This document shows, piece by piece, positions 44,120-53,308 of a stretch of DNA of 64,000 nucleotides. Source of the stretch: PALSA-505 sp036496025 (lineage in GTDB: Bacteria > Actinomycetota > Actinomycetes > Streptosporangiales > Streptosporangiaceae); assembly GCA_036496025.1 (NCBI GenBank), contig DASXLW010000094.1, positions 70,401-134,400 of the forward strand, in the 5' to 3' direction. The position numbers were made by a program, and so were the translations under genes. Below the pieces are notes generated by a model that was not told the DNA's origin, ran no database searches, and worked only from the letters and a program-made list of their open reading frames with translations. How positions within the stretch are numbered: position 1 is the first letter of the stretch; each line of letters begins with the position of its first letter.

Positions 44120-44325
44120 GGCTTCGTTCGTCCTTTCCTTCCGTGTCGTTCCCGGCGTCCGAACGTAGCCGCGACCCGGGCGGCGTGTCTTGAACAAACG
44201 CGACGTGCGCTGGCGAGCGTCAGCGGGGAGTAGCGTGTCAGGCGGCGGCGGCGCCCGCAGGCGCGGCCAGCCAGCCTCGCGTACCGGAGTCCCGGGTACC
44301 GGAGCCTTGCGCGCAGGAGCCGCTG

Positions 44326-45741
44326 ATGCTGGTCGCCGGGGTGGACTGCTCGACCCAGTCGACGAAGGTGGTGCTCTGTCACGCTGAAGACGGCACCGTG
44401 ATCGGCACCGGGTCGGCTCCGCATCCGGACGGAACCGAATGCGACCCGCGGGCCTGGTGGGATGCGCTGCTGGTGGCCGGGCGCGGGCTGCTCGACCGGG
44501 CGGACGCGGTCGGGGTGGCCGCTCAGCAGCACGGCATGGTCGCGGTGGACGAGGCCGGCCGGGTGGTGCGGCCCGCGCTGCTGTGGAACGACATGCGCTC
44601 GGCCCGGCAGGCGGAGGAGCTGATCGCCGAGTTCGGCGGTCCGGGGGAGTGGGCCAGGCGGACGGGCAGCGTGCCGACGGCGTCATTCACCGTCACCAAG
44701 CTGCGCTGGCTGGCCGAGCACGAGCCGGCGCGCGCCGATCGCACCAGCTTGGTCATGCTGCCCCATGACTGGGTGACGTGGCAGCTCGGCCTGAGGGAAG
44801 AGGCGGGGGGAGCGGCGCGACCGGTCACCGACCGCGGCGACGCATCGGGCACCGGGTACTTCTCGCCCGCCGGCGGCAGCTGGCTGCCGTCGCTGGCCAA
44901 GGCGGCCCTCGGCCGGGAGGTTGAGCTGCCCCGTCTGGCGGCGCCGGCCGAGACGGTCGGCCAGACCTGGTGGGGAGCGGCGCTGTCCGCGGGGACGGGG
45001 GACAACATGGGCGCGGCGCTCGGCCTGGGCCTGGGCGACGGCGACGTGGTCATCTCGATCGGCACGTCGGGCACCGCGTTCGCCGTGACGCCGGCCGGGC
45101 CGGCCGACCGGAGCGGCGCGGTGGCCGGGTTCGCGGACGCGACCAGCCGGTTCCTGCCCCTGGTCTGCACCCTGAACGCGGCCCGGGTGCTCACGGTCAC
45201 CGCGAGGCTGCTCGACGTGGACGCCGGTACCCTGTCCGCACTCGCGCTGGCCGCTCGGCCCGGCGCGGACGGGTTGACCCTGCTGCCCTACCTGGACGGC
45301 GAGCGGACGCCGAACCGGCCCGGTGCGGCCGGCGTCCTCAGCGGCCTCACCACGGCCAATGCCACCCGGGAAAGCCTGGCCCGGGCGGCGGTCGAAGGGG
45401 TGCTCTGCGGGCTGGCCGACGCCATGGACCACCTGATCGCGGCCGGCGTGCGGCCGCGCCGGGTGCTGCTGATCGGCGGCGGCGCCCGCTCTGAGGCGGT
45501 CCGCGTCCTGGCGCCCGGGATACTCGGTACTACCGTCGTGGTCCCCGAGGCCGCCGAGTACGTCGCGATCGGCGCGGCCAGGCAGGCGGCCTGGGCGCTG
45601 GCCCGGGGCTCCGGGCCGCCGCCGTGGCCGGGCCCGGAGTCTTCTGACTACCAGGCAGAACCGGTCCCGCAGGTGCGCGAGAAGTACGCGGCGCTGCGGG
45701 ACGCCACCGCGCCCTCGAGCATCTCTACGGCGTCAGGCTGA
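44326..45741 (+). CDS. xylB: Xylulokinase (FGGY family)
   Basis: 471 residues; phosphorylates D-xylulose to xylulose 5-phosphate. Seen: N-terminal ATPase loop GVDCSTQSTKVVL, AAQQHGMVAVDEAG, ALLWNDMRS, GTGDNMGAALGLG, the SIGTSGTAFAV phosphate loop, LPYLDGERTPNRPGA and LLIGGGARSEAVRVL. GCAGGAGCC lies before the ATG. No xylose isomerase or sugar transporter is next to it, so it may serve another pentulose. Its last 17 bases overlap the convergent encapsulin gene. Confidence 0.9.
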   Translation: MLVAGVDCSTQSTKVVLCHAEDGTVIGTGSAPHPDGTECDPRAWWDALLVAGRGLLDRADAVGVAAQQHGMVAVDEAGRVVRPALLWNDMRSARQAEELIAEFGGPGEWARRTGSVPTASFTVTKLRWLAEHEPARADRTSLVMLPHDWVTWQLGLREEAGGAARPVTDRGDASGTGYFSPAGGSWLPSLAKAALGREVELPRLAAPAETVGQTWWGAALSAGTGDNMGAALGLGLGDGDVVISIGTSGTAFAVTPAGPADRSGAVAGFADATSRFLPLVCTLNAARVLTVTARLLDVDAGTLSALALAARPGADGLTLLPYLDGERTPNRPGAAGVLSGLTTANATRESLARAAVEGVLCGLADAMDHLIAAGVRPRRVLLIGGGARSEAVRVLAPGILGTTVVVPEAAEYVAIGAARQAAWALARGSGPPPWPGPESSDYQAEPVPQVREKYAALRDATAPSSISTASG

Positions 45742-46522
45742 CCGCGGCCTCGCCGGTGAGCATCAGGAACGTCAGCGTCTCCTGCAGGTAGAGCTCGACG
45801 GTGCTGTCGGTGTGCGAGAGATAGCCGATCGAGGCGTCCTGGCCGAGTTGCAGGCTGAAGTCGCCGCCTCGGGTGGTCAGCAGGATCGCGCCGGTGATGG
45901 CCGGCGCCCAGATGATCTCGCCGGACAGCTGGCGCCTGATGTGGTCGATGACCGGGTAGCCGTGGTCGGTCGTCTCGCTCACCTCGGTGTAGGCGTCCGA
46001 GCTGAGGACGACCGAATACGGGCCGTCCACGCCGGCCAGCCGGAGTCGCCCGAGGGCCTGGGCGATGGCCTCCGGGTACTCCCTGACGTCGGCGGGCAGG
46101 CTCACCGGCGGGTTGGTCGTCCCCGCGCGGATCCCCCCGATTCCGCCGGCCGGATAGCCCTCGAAGATGGCCTGGTCCTCGGCGAAGGCGATCTGCCGGG
46201 CGGCGTCCTTGACCGGCTGCCAGTCGGAGTCCTGGGCACCGCGGTCCACGTCATCGATCTCCGTCCGGTCCAGCCGGAACGGCGCCCGCAGCTCGACCAG
46301 CGCCACGACCTGGCGCTGGCGGGCCTGCACGCCCTCACCCGGCGCGTCGATGTCCCGTACCCGCCCGGTGCCGACCGCGGAGAACGCGTCTCCAGCCGGC
46401 CCGTGCACATCCACCACCCGGCGGCCGGCCAGGTAACGCTTGAACGTGCGCGCGGCCTCCTCCTCGATCTGCGCCCAGGCGCCATCGGAGACCGGCGCGA
46501 GCTCGCGGTGCAGGTTATTCAT
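45725..46522 (-). CDS. enc: Encapsulin nanocompartment shell protein (family 1)
   Basis: 265 residues, typical for the HK97-fold family 1 encapsulin that self-assembles into an icosahedral protein shell. Seen: N-terminal MNNLHRELAPVSDGAWAQIEEEA, FKRYLAGRRVVDVHGP, the ELRAPFRLDRTEIDDVDRG segment, FAEDQAIFEGYP, and C-terminal DASIGYLSHTDSTVELYLQETLTFL. ATG 46522 overlaps the DyP stop by eight bases, so shell and cargo are one operon, cargo first. The shell would sequester the peroxidase. Confidence 0.96.
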   Translation of the reverse strand: MNNLHRELAPVSDGAWAQIEEEAARTFKRYLAGRRVVDVHGPAGDAFSAVGTGRVRDIDAPGEGVQARQRQVVALVELRAPFRLDRTEIDDVDRGAQDSDWQPVKDAARQIAFAEDQAIFEGYPAGGIGGIRAGTTNPPVSLPADVREYPEAIAQALGRLRLAGVDGPYSVVLSSDAYTEVSETTDHGYPVIDHIRRQLSGEIIWAPAITGAILLTTRGGDFSLQLGQDASIGYLSHTDSTVELYLQETLTFLMLTGEAAVSLTP

Positions 46523-47657
46523 CCTCGGTGTCTCCCCTCAGGCTGCCGATGTTCAGCGAACCACTGCGGCCGGGCGGCCCGGAAGGCGGGGTGGTGTCCC
46601 CGGCGCCCGGCGCGGCCGGCTCGTCTGCGCCCAGGCTTTCCAGCAGGTCGGCCGAGGGCACGAAGAACAGGTTGCCGGTCGCGGCCGTGCTGACGTCCAG
46701 CAACCGGTCGTAGTTGCCCTCCGGCGAGCCGACGAACATGTTGGTCAGCATCTGCTCGATCACCGCGGGCGACCGCGCGTAACCGATGAAGTAGGTGCCG
46801 TACTCGCCCTCGCCGACCGAGCCGAACGGCATGTTGTCCCTGACGATCTGCACTTCCTCGCCGCTGTCGCCGGTGATCGTGGTCAGCGCGTTGTGCGCGT
46901 AGCTGGGCTTGACCGAGTCGTCGAGCTCGATGTCGGACAGCTTGCCGCGCCCGATGATCCGCTCCTGCTGCTCGACCGGTATCGCGTTCCAGGCGGCCAG
47001 GTCGTGCAGGTACTTCTGGACGATCACGTAGCTGCCGCCGGCGAATGCCGGATCCTCGGCGCCGATGATCGTGGCCGCCGCGGCGGCCGCGCCGACCGGG
47101 TTCTCGGTGCCGTCCACGAACCCGATCAGATCCCGGTCGTCGAAATAGCGGAACCCGTGCACTTCGTCCAGCACCGTCCCCGCAGCCCCCAGCCGCCCCG
47201 TGATCTGGGTGGCCAGCTCGAAGCACAGGTCCATCCGCGCGGCCCGGATGTGGAAGAGCATGTCGCCGGGAGTGGACACGGCGTGCCGCTGGCCGGCCCG
47301 GATCTCACGGAACGGGTGCAGCCCGGCAGGCCGCTGCGCGCCCGTGAGCGACGCCGGCGCCAGCCTGTCCCACGCCTGTGCGCCGAAGCCCGTCACGCAG
47401 GTCAGGTGCCCGTCCAGGTCGCGAAATCCCACCGCGCGGATCAGCCCGGCCAGGTCGGCGCACAGGCCGCGCACCGTGCCGGCGTGCTGCGGTCCGGGGC
47501 CGATCCTCACGACCAGGAAGATGGCCGCACCGGTGATCGGCGAAGCCACCGGCTGCGGCTCGACGTTGACCGCCACCGCCTGCGGGGAGCCGTCCCCCCC
47601 GGCCTGCGGTAGCTGACCAGCCGCCTCGTCAGCCTCGCGCACGTTCCTGCCCCTCAC
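46515..47657 (-). CDS. DyP-type peroxidase, encapsulin cargo
   Basis: 380-residue heme peroxidase. GFVDGTENP holds the catalytic distal Asp motif GxxDG; the proximal histidine region is KPSYAHNALTT, and the distal arginine lies in IVRDNMPFG. The last residues read SGSLNIGSLRGD, the classic encapsulin cargo-loading peptide (GSLxIGSLxG type), preceded by a flexible Pro/Gly/Ala linker. The enzyme is therefore packaged inside the downstream shell. Start is GTG 47657; GTG 47642, preceded by GAGGGGCAGG, may be the better one. Heme could come from the local cgoX-chdC route. Confidence 0.94.
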   Translation of the reverse strand: MRGRNVREADEAAGQLPQAGGDGSPQAVAVNVEPQPVASPITGAAIFLVVRIGPGPQHAGTVRGLCADLAGLIRAVGFRDLDGHLTCVTGFGAQAWDRLAPASLTGAQRPAGLHPFREIRAGQRHAVSTPGDMLFHIRAARMDLCFELATQITGRLGAAGTVLDEVHGFRYFDDRDLIGFVDGTENPVGAAAAAATIIGAEDPAFAGGSYVIVQKYLHDLAAWNAIPVEQQERIIGRGKLSDIELDDSVKPSYAHNALTTITGDSGEEVQIVRDNMPFGSVGEGEYGTYFIGYARSPAVIEQMLTNMFVGSPEGNYDRLLDVSTAATGNLFFVPSADLLESLGADEPAAPGAGDTTPPSGPPGRSGSLNIGSLRGDTEDE

Positions 47658-47672
47658 CTATATCATTCTGGC

Positions 47673-47689
47673 CCACAGCGTCACTGTGG
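47673..47689. promoter_or_regulatory. Inverted repeat in the dyp promoter region
   Basis: CCACAG-CGTCA-CTGTGG, 16 bases upstream of the dyp start, is a perfect six-base inverted repeat with a five-base loop. It may be an operator for the dyp-encapsulin operon, for example for a peroxide or metal-responsive repressor, but no regulator can be named. Confidence 0.4.
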
Positions 47690-47873
47690 TCAGCCTCTCA
47701 CGGGCTTGTTCCGCCGGGCTCGGTACCTGTCCGCCGTCGGTCGTGATGATAGGTATCGGTTCGGCCACGATCGGTGTCGACTGCCGCGGCGGGCCTTGCG
47801 CACGGCCGCAGCCCGTGCCTGAATGTGTGTTCATATTGGCGGCGTTTTGGCTGTCTGTACCGGGATCGAGCCG

Positions 47874-48647
47874 ATGAATCGCAGTTCACCTGGCACGCTG
47901 CAAGTCCAGGATGTGATCGTGCGCTTCGGCGGCGTCACCGCGCTGGACGGAGTCTCGCTCACCGCCGCGCCGCGTCAGGTGACGGGGATCATCGGCCCGA
48001 ACGGCGCGGGCAAGACGACCCTGCTGAACGCGGTGTGCGGCTTTGTCCGGCCCGACGCCGGCCAGCTGATCTTCGACGGCACCAGCCTGGCCCGGGTCCG
48101 CCCGCACCGGCTGGCCCGGCTCGGCATCGCCAGGACGCTGCAGGGGCTCGGCCTGTTCGGCCGGCTGTCCGTGCTGGAGAACGTCATGGTCGGCGCCGAC
48201 CGCCACGCGCGCGCCGGGTTCTGGACCGCGCTGGCCGGCCTGCCGGACAGGGACGAGCGGAGGCTGCGCGACCGGGCGCGCGAGGCGCTCGGCCGGGTCG
48301 GCGCGGCCGATCTCGCCGACCGGAGGCCGGATCAGCTCCCGTACGGCATGCGCAAGCGGGTCGTGTTCGCCCGCGCGCTGGCGGCGCAACCGCGGCTGCT
48401 GCTGCTTGACGAGCCCGCCAGCGGCCTGTCCGAGGCGGAACTGGGCGAGCTCGGGGACGTGATCACCGATGTGGCCGCGGAAACCTGCGTGGTCCTGGTG
48501 GAGCACCGCATCGACCTGATGATGGCGGCCTGCGACTCGATCGTCGTGCTCGACTTCGGGAAGGTGATCGCGACCGGGCCGCCCGCCGAGGTGCTGACCG
48601 ATCCCGCGGTGACCACCGCGTACCTGGGGGCGACCGGCCATGGCTGA
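47874..48647 (+). CDS. livG: Branched-chain amino-acid-type ABC transporter ATP-binding protein
   Basis: 257 residues. Walker A GPNGAGKTT, Walker B LLLLDEPASG, and D/H-loop LVEHRIDLMMA. The region upstream of Walker B, DQLPYGMRKRVVFARAL, takes the place of the usual ABC signature LSxGQ, as often seen in LivG proteins. It is the first gene of the livG-livF-livH-livM-livK set. ATG 47874 is chosen (MNRSSPG); the frame is open for another 51 bases. The substrate is likely a hydrophobic amino acid or amide. Confidence 0.93.
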   Translation: MNRSSPGTLQVQDVIVRFGGVTALDGVSLTAAPRQVTGIIGPNGAGKTTLLNAVCGFVRPDAGQLIFDGTSLARVRPHRLARLGIARTLQGLGLFGRLSVLENVMVGADRHARAGFWTALAGLPDRDERRLRDRAREALGRVGAADLADRRPDQLPYGMRKRVVFARALAAQPRLLLLDEPASGLSEAELGELGDVITDVAAETCVVLVEHRIDLMMAACDSIVVLDFGKVIATGPPAEVLTDPAVTTAYLGATGHG

Positions 48648-49407
48648 GCTGCCGGACGCGGTAGGCGAGCCGGCTGCAGCCGAGGCGCCGACGCTGGCCG
48701 TCGAGGACCTCACGGCGGGCTACGGCGGCGTGATCGCGCTGCACGGCGTCTCGCTGTCGATGGGCCAGGGCGCCATTACCGCGGTGCTCGGCGCGAACGG
48801 GGCGGGCAAGACCACGCTGCTGCGCGCGATCAGCGGCCTGGTCCGGGTCCGGCGCGGGGCGGTCCGGCTGGACGGGACGGACGTGACCCGGCGCCGTCCC
48901 GACGACCTGGCCAGGGCCGGGATCGCGCACGTGCCCGAGGGCCAGGGCGTGATCACCGAGCTGACCGTGGAGGAGAACCTGCGGCTCGGCGCGCTGTGCG
49001 CGTCCGGCCGGACCAGCCGGGCCGACCGGTCCGCGGCGCTCGCCCAGGCCTACGAGCAGTTCCCGGCGCTGGCCGCACGGCGGCGCAAGCCGGCCGCGAC
49101 GCTGTCCGGCGGCGAGCGGCAGATGCTGGTGATCGCCAGGGCGCTACTGACCCGGCCCCGGCTGCTGCTGCTGGACGAGCCATCGCTCGGGCTGGCGCCG
49201 AAGATCATCAATCAGGTGATGACCCTGATCGCCGGGCTCAGGCAGTCCACCGGGCTGACGATCCTGCTGGTGGAGCAGAACGCGCGCAGCGCGCTGACGA
49301 TCGCCGACCAGGGGATCGTGCTGGCCGTGGGCAAGATCGTCGCGACCGCGGATGCCGCCACGCTCGCGTCCGACACCGGCCTGCTGCGGCACTACCTCGG
49401 GTTGTAG
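48640..49407 (+). CDS. livF: Branched-chain amino-acid-type ABC transporter ATP-binding protein
   Basis: 255 residues. Walker A GANGAGKTT, signature LSGGERQMLVIARALL, Walker B LLLLDEPSLGLAP, and H-loop LLVEQNARSALTIAD, all intact. It pairs with LivG as the second ATPase. Starts eight bases inside the livG end, ensuring equal synthesis of both ATPases. Confidence 0.94.
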   Translation: MAELPDAVGEPAAAEAPTLAVEDLTAGYGGVIALHGVSLSMGQGAITAVLGANGAGKTTLLRAISGLVRVRRGAVRLDGTDVTRRRPDDLARAGIAHVPEGQGVITELTVEENLRLGALCASGRTSRADRSAALAQAYEQFPALAARRRKPAATLSGGERQMLVIARALLTRPRLLLLDEPSLGLAPKIINQVMTLIAGLRQSTGLTILLVEQNARSALTIADQGIVLAVGKIVATADAATLASDTGLLRHYLGL

Positions 49408-49416
49408 GAGGAGCCG

Positions 49417-50292
49417 ATGCAGGAATTCCTCGAATTCACTCTCGGCGGGATCAGCTTCGGGATGATCTACGCCGCGATCGGGCTGTCCCTGGTGCTGATC
49501 TGGCGGGGCACGAGGATCCTCAACTACGCCCAGGGCGCCATGGCCATGTTCACCACCTACATCGCGCTGATCATCATCAACCACACGGGCAACTACTGGG
49601 CCGGCTTCTTCGTCGCGCTCGCCGCGGGTCTCGTGCTCGGGGCGGTGTGCGAGCGGGTGGTACGCCCGGCCGAGGGCAAGCCGCCGCTGAACGCGGTGAT
49701 CGTGACCATCGGCCTGCTGATCCTGCTCGAAGGGCTGGCCGGAATCATCTACGGCGGGCAGTTCCGGTCCTTCCCCGCCGCTTTCTCCATCACCGGCCTG
49801 CACATCGGGGGCACCGCGCTGGGCATCGCGTGGAACGACGTGTTCGTGGCCGGTGCCGTGCTGGCCGCCGCGCTCGCCCTGGCCGGGCTGTTCCGCTATA
49901 CCCCGGTCGGACTGCGGATGCGGGCGACCGCGTTCAGTACCGGGGTGGCCAGCCTGCTCGGCGTCCGGGTCGGGCGGATGCTCACGCTCGGCTGGGCGCT
50001 GGCCGGCCTGATCGGCGCGCTGGCCGGCGTGCTGGTCACGCCGAACACGTTCCTGTACCCGAACAGCATGGACTCGATCTTCGTGCTGGGCTTCACGGCC
50101 GCGGTTATCGGCGGCCTGGACAGCCCGGTGGGCGCCGTCGTGGGCGGGCTCATCCTCGGCATCCTGCTCAACTACGTGGGCGGCTACCTCGGGTCTGACC
50201 TGGTGCCCATCTTCGGCCTGGCCGCACTGGTCGTGGTCTTGATGCTCCGCCCGTCCGGCCTGTTCGGCGCCACCGCCATCCGGCAGGTGTAG
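49417..50292 (+). CDS. livH: Branched-chain amino-acid-type ABC transporter permease
   Basis: 291 residues with about eight hydrophobic segments. Family landmarks include LGGISFGMIYAAIGLSLVLIWRGTRILNYAQGAMAMF (in parts), GAVCERVVRP, and GFTAAVIGGLDSPVGAVVGGLILGIL near the C-terminus, the EAA-like contact loop. A GGAGGAG site follows livF with nine bases between stop and start. The partner of the permease at 50295. Confidence 0.93.
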   Translation: MQEFLEFTLGGISFGMIYAAIGLSLVLIWRGTRILNYAQGAMAMFTTYIALIIINHTGNYWAGFFVALAAGLVLGAVCERVVRPAEGKPPLNAVIVTIGLLILLEGLAGIIYGGQFRSFPAAFSITGLHIGGTALGIAWNDVFVAGAVLAAALALAGLFRYTPVGLRMRATAFSTGVASLLGVRVGRMLTLGWALAGLIGALAGVLVTPNTFLYPNSMDSIFVLGFTAAVIGGLDSPVGAVVGGLILGILLNYVGGYLGSDLVPIFGLAALVVVLMLRPSGLFGATAIRQV

Positions 50293-50294
50293 TC

Positions 50295-51356
50295 ATGACG
50301 CTGCTTCGCCACCTGGGCGCCGCGATCGTGCTGGCCGTGATCCTCGGCGTGCTGTCGGTCGCCCTGAACGCGTTCCGCGATTACCAGATGGCTCAGGTCG
50401 CGCTCTACGTGGTCGCGATCGCGGGGCTCACGGTGCTGGTCGGCCTGTCCGGGCAGATCTCGATCGGGAACGGCGCCTTCATGGCGGTCGGCGCGTACGC
50501 CGCGGCGCTGCTGCTCATGCACCTGGCCTGGCCGCTGGCGGCGGTGCTCGCGGCCAGCGCCGCGATCGCGGCCCTGGCCGGCCTGGCCGTGGGCGTAGCC
50601 GCGGCCCGGCTGCGCGGACCCTACCTGGCCGGGGTGACGTTGATGCTGGCCGTGGCGCTGCCGTCGCTGGCGACCCGGTTCACCGGGGTGTTCGGCGGTG
50701 ACCAGGGGCTGGCCGTCAACGTCAGCACCCCGCCGGCCTTCCTCGGGTCGAACTTCCCGCTCACCCGGTGGCAGGCCTGGATCTCCTGCGCGGCCGCGCT
50801 GATCGTCCTGGTCCTGCTGGCCAACCTGGGCCGCAGCCGGATCGGCCGGAGCTGGCGGGCGGTGCGCGATCACGAGGCCGCGGCCGCACTGGCCGGCCTC
50901 AACGTGGCCGCGCTGCAGATCCTCGCCTTCGTGGTCAGCGCCGCCTGCGCCGGCCTGGCCGGGGCCCTGCTCGGCATCACCACCACGCTCGTCTCGCCCG
51001 GCTCCTTCACCGTCACGCTGTCGATCGCACTGCTCACCGGCGCGGTCCTCGGCGGCCTCGGCAGCCTGGCCGGGGCGGTGTGGGGGAGCCTGATCATCGT
51101 CCTGGTTCCCACGTACGTCACCGACGTGGCCACCAGCCACGGCCTGTCCAGCTCCGTCGCGGCGAACATCCCGATCGCCGCCTACGGCGTCGTGCTCATC
51201 GCCGTCATCCTGCTGTTCCCCGACGGCATCCAGGGCGCGGTCCGCCGCCTGCTCGGCTCGGCCGTCCCGGCCGGCCGGGGCAAGGAGAGCGGCCCGGTCA
51301 GTACCCCGCGCCGGCGCGCGCCGGCCAGTGAACACTCGGAAGAAGGTGCGCCATGA
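50295..51356 (+). CDS. livM: Branched-chain amino-acid-type ABC transporter permease
   Basis: 353 residues, about nine hydrophobic segments. Seen: GLSGQISIGNGAFMAVGAYAAALL, ARLRGPYLAGVTLMLAVALPSLA, GRSWRAVRDHEAAAALAG and GGLGSLAGAVWGSLIIVLVP. A charged C-terminal tail of about 35 residues is cytosolic. The stop overlaps the livK start by four bases (ATGA), so the binding protein is translationally coupled. Confidence 0.92.
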   Translation: MTLLRHLGAAIVLAVILGVLSVALNAFRDYQMAQVALYVVAIAGLTVLVGLSGQISIGNGAFMAVGAYAAALLLMHLAWPLAAVLAASAAIAALAGLAVGVAAARLRGPYLAGVTLMLAVALPSLATRFTGVFGGDQGLAVNVSTPPAFLGSNFPLTRWQAWISCAAALIVLVLLANLGRSRIGRSWRAVRDHEAAAALAGLNVAALQILAFVVSAACAGLAGALLGITTTLVSPGSFTVTLSIALLTGAVLGGLGSLAGAVWGSLIIVLVPTYVTDVATSHGLSSSVAANIPIAAYGVVLIAVILLFPDGIQGAVRRLLGSAVPAGRGKESGPVSTPRRRAPASEHSEEGAP

Positions 51357-52690
51357 AAAGATCACCCAGCCGGCGCCGGGTAGGCGTCGTCGCCGCGGCA
51401 GCGGCCCTCGCGCTGGTGGCCGCCGCGTGCGGCTCGAGCGGCAGCAAGGGATCGGGCTCCGGGACGACCAATACCGCGTCCGCGCCCGGCATCACCAAAT
51501 CCCAGATCCTGATCGGCAGCCACCAGCCGCTCACCGGCGTGGCCGCGCCTGGCTACGACGAGATCGCCCCCGCGGCGAACGCCTACTTCCAGTACGTCAA
51601 CGCGCACGGTGGCATCTTCGGTCGCAAGATCAAATATACCTTCCTCGACGACGCCTACGACGCATCCAAGACCGTATCGGTGGTCCACCAGCTGGTGCTG
51701 CAGGACAACGTCTACGCGATCTTCAACGGGCTGGGCACGCCCACCCACCTGGCCGTGGTGAAGTTCCTGAACTCGGAGAAGATTCCGGACGTGTTCGTGG
51801 CGTCGGGCTGCGACTGCTGGAACAACCCGAGCGCCTACCCGGAGACGTTCGGCTGGCAGCTCGACTACATCCGCGAGGGCAAGATCCTCGGCGCCTACAT
51901 CAAGCAGCACTTCGCGGGGAAGAGGATCGGCTACTTCTTCCAGAACGACGAGTTCGGCCAGGACGGGGTCAAGGGCCTGGACATGGAGATCCCGCACTCG
52001 CAGGTGGTCAGCAGGCAGGGCTATGACCCGACCAACATCAACATCGGGCCGCAGGTGGCGGCGCTGAAGGCGTCCGGCGCCCAGGTCGTGGTGTCGTTCT
52101 CGGTGCCGGACTTCACCGCGCTGCTGAAGCTGATCAGCCTCAAGCTCAGCTTCAACCCGCAGCTGGTGGTCAGCAACGTGGGCTCCGACCCGATCACGCT
52201 GGCCGGGCTGCTGGAGGCGTTCGCCAAGAAGGGCGGCGCCACGGTGAACGGAAACCAGCTGACGCAGGGCATCATTACCGATGGCTACCTGCCCACGCTC
52301 GGCGACACGAGCAACAGCTGGATCGCCCTGTTCAAGAAGATTCACGACACCTACGACGCGAAGGCGCCGTTCGACGGCAACGTGCTCTACGGTATGGCCG
52401 CCGCCTACACGTTCGTCCAGTCCATGTTCAAGGCGGGCCGCAACCCGACCCGGGCGGACCTGGTCAGCGCGATCAACGGCGGGCTACCACAGGGGCCGGC
52501 GGTGGCGCCTTACGCCTTCAGCTCGTCCGACCATGCCGGCATCACCGGGGCCTATATGGCGGTGATCAAGAACGGGGTCGGAGTGCAGCAGGGTCCCGTG
52601 CTGACCACCGACACATCGCCCACCGGGGCGATCACGCACGTCACCGGCGCCGAGCAGGCGGCCCCGGCCAGCGGCATCCCGTCGCCCTGA
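51353..52690 (+). CDS. livK: Periplasmic-type branched-chain amino-acid binding lipoprotein
   Basis: 445 residues. Basic N-terminus, hydrophobic VGVVAAAAALALVAAAC with lipobox AAAC at about 20-23, so it is membrane-anchored. A Gly/Ser linker leads into a type I ligand-binding domain (KSQILIGSHQPLTG, NAHGGIFGRKIKYTFLDDAYDASKTV in parts, NDEFGQDGVKGL, and ALKASGAQVVVSFSVPD). A two-cysteine CDC at about 145 is unusual. It delivers the ligand, perhaps branched-chain or related amino acid, amide or aromatic, to LivHMGF. Confidence 0.92.
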   Translation: MKRSPSRRRVGVVAAAAALALVAAACGSSGSKGSGSGTTNTASAPGITKSQILIGSHQPLTGVAAPGYDEIAPAANAYFQYVNAHGGIFGRKIKYTFLDDAYDASKTVSVVHQLVLQDNVYAIFNGLGTPTHLAVVKFLNSEKIPDVFVASGCDCWNNPSAYPETFGWQLDYIREGKILGAYIKQHFAGKRIGYFFQNDEFGQDGVKGLDMEIPHSQVVSRQGYDPTNINIGPQVAALKASGAQVVVSFSVPDFTALLKLISLKLSFNPQLVVSNVGSDPITLAGLLEAFAKKGGATVNGNQLTQGIITDGYLPTLGDTSNSWIALFKKIHDTYDAKAPFDGNVLYGMAAAYTFVQSMFKAGRNPTRADLVSAINGGLPQGPAVAPYAFSSSDHAGITGAYMAVIKNGVGVQQGPVLTTDTSPTGAITHVTGAEQAAPASGIPSP

Positions 52691-52693
52691 CCG

Positions 52694-53308
52694 GTGGACG
52701 AAGTGTCCTCGCCTCGGTCCCCGCCCGCCGAGCGGCTGCTGGCGGCGGCGGAGGAGCTGTTCGCCGAGCGGAGCTACCAGCAGACCACCGTGGCCGAGAT
52801 CTGCGCCCGGGCCGGCATCGCGACCGGCAGCTTCTACGCGCACTTCCGGTCCAAGGCCGAGATCTTCGCCGCGGTGGTCCGCGGGATCAACGCCGACCTG
52901 CGCGCCGCGATGCGCAAGGCCATCGAGCAGGCGGAGAACCAGCGGGACCGGGAGCGCGCCTGTTTCCGCGCGTTCTTCGAGATGCTGTCCAATCGCCCCT
53001 GGATGGACCGCATCGTACGGGAGTCCGAGTTTGTCGCGCCCAGCCTGTTCCGCGAGTATTACGAACGGCTGGCCCGCGGCTACTCACGCGGCGTGCGGCA
53101 CGCTCAGCTGGCCGGCCAGGTCGACCCGCACTACGATCCCGAGGTCATCGCCTACGTGTACGCGGGCATCGGCAACTTCATCGGCATGCGCTGGGCGGAC
53201 TGGACCGCGGGCGGGCAGGTTCCCGAGGACGTGCTGGGCGACGTCCTCGCCGTGCTCGCCCGCGGCCTGCCGCCCGCCCGGCCCGCCCGCGGGGTCAGCC
53301 CGGGCTGA
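52694..53308 (+). CDS. TetR family transcriptional regulator
   Basis: 204 residues, GTG start 4 bases after livK. HTH in AAAEELFAERSYQQTTVAEICARAGIATGSFYAHFRSKAEIF (read in parts, residues 17-57). Last gene of the liv operon on the same strand, so probably the transporter regulator. Its C-terminal domain (ESEFVAPSLFREYYERL) suits aromatic- or fatty-acyl-responsive TetRs, hinting that the transported compound may not be a simple amino acid. Overlaps the convergent methyltransferase gene by 14 bases. Confidence 0.9.
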   Translation: MDEVSSPRSPPAERLLAAAEELFAERSYQQTTVAEICARAGIATGSFYAHFRSKAEIFAAVVRGINADLRAAMRKAIEQAENQRDRERACFRAFFEMLSNRPWMDRIVRESEFVAPSLFREYYERLARGYSRGVRHAQLAGQVDPHYDPEVIAYVYAGIGNFIGMRWADWTAGGQVPEDVLGDVLAVLARGLPPARPARGVSPG

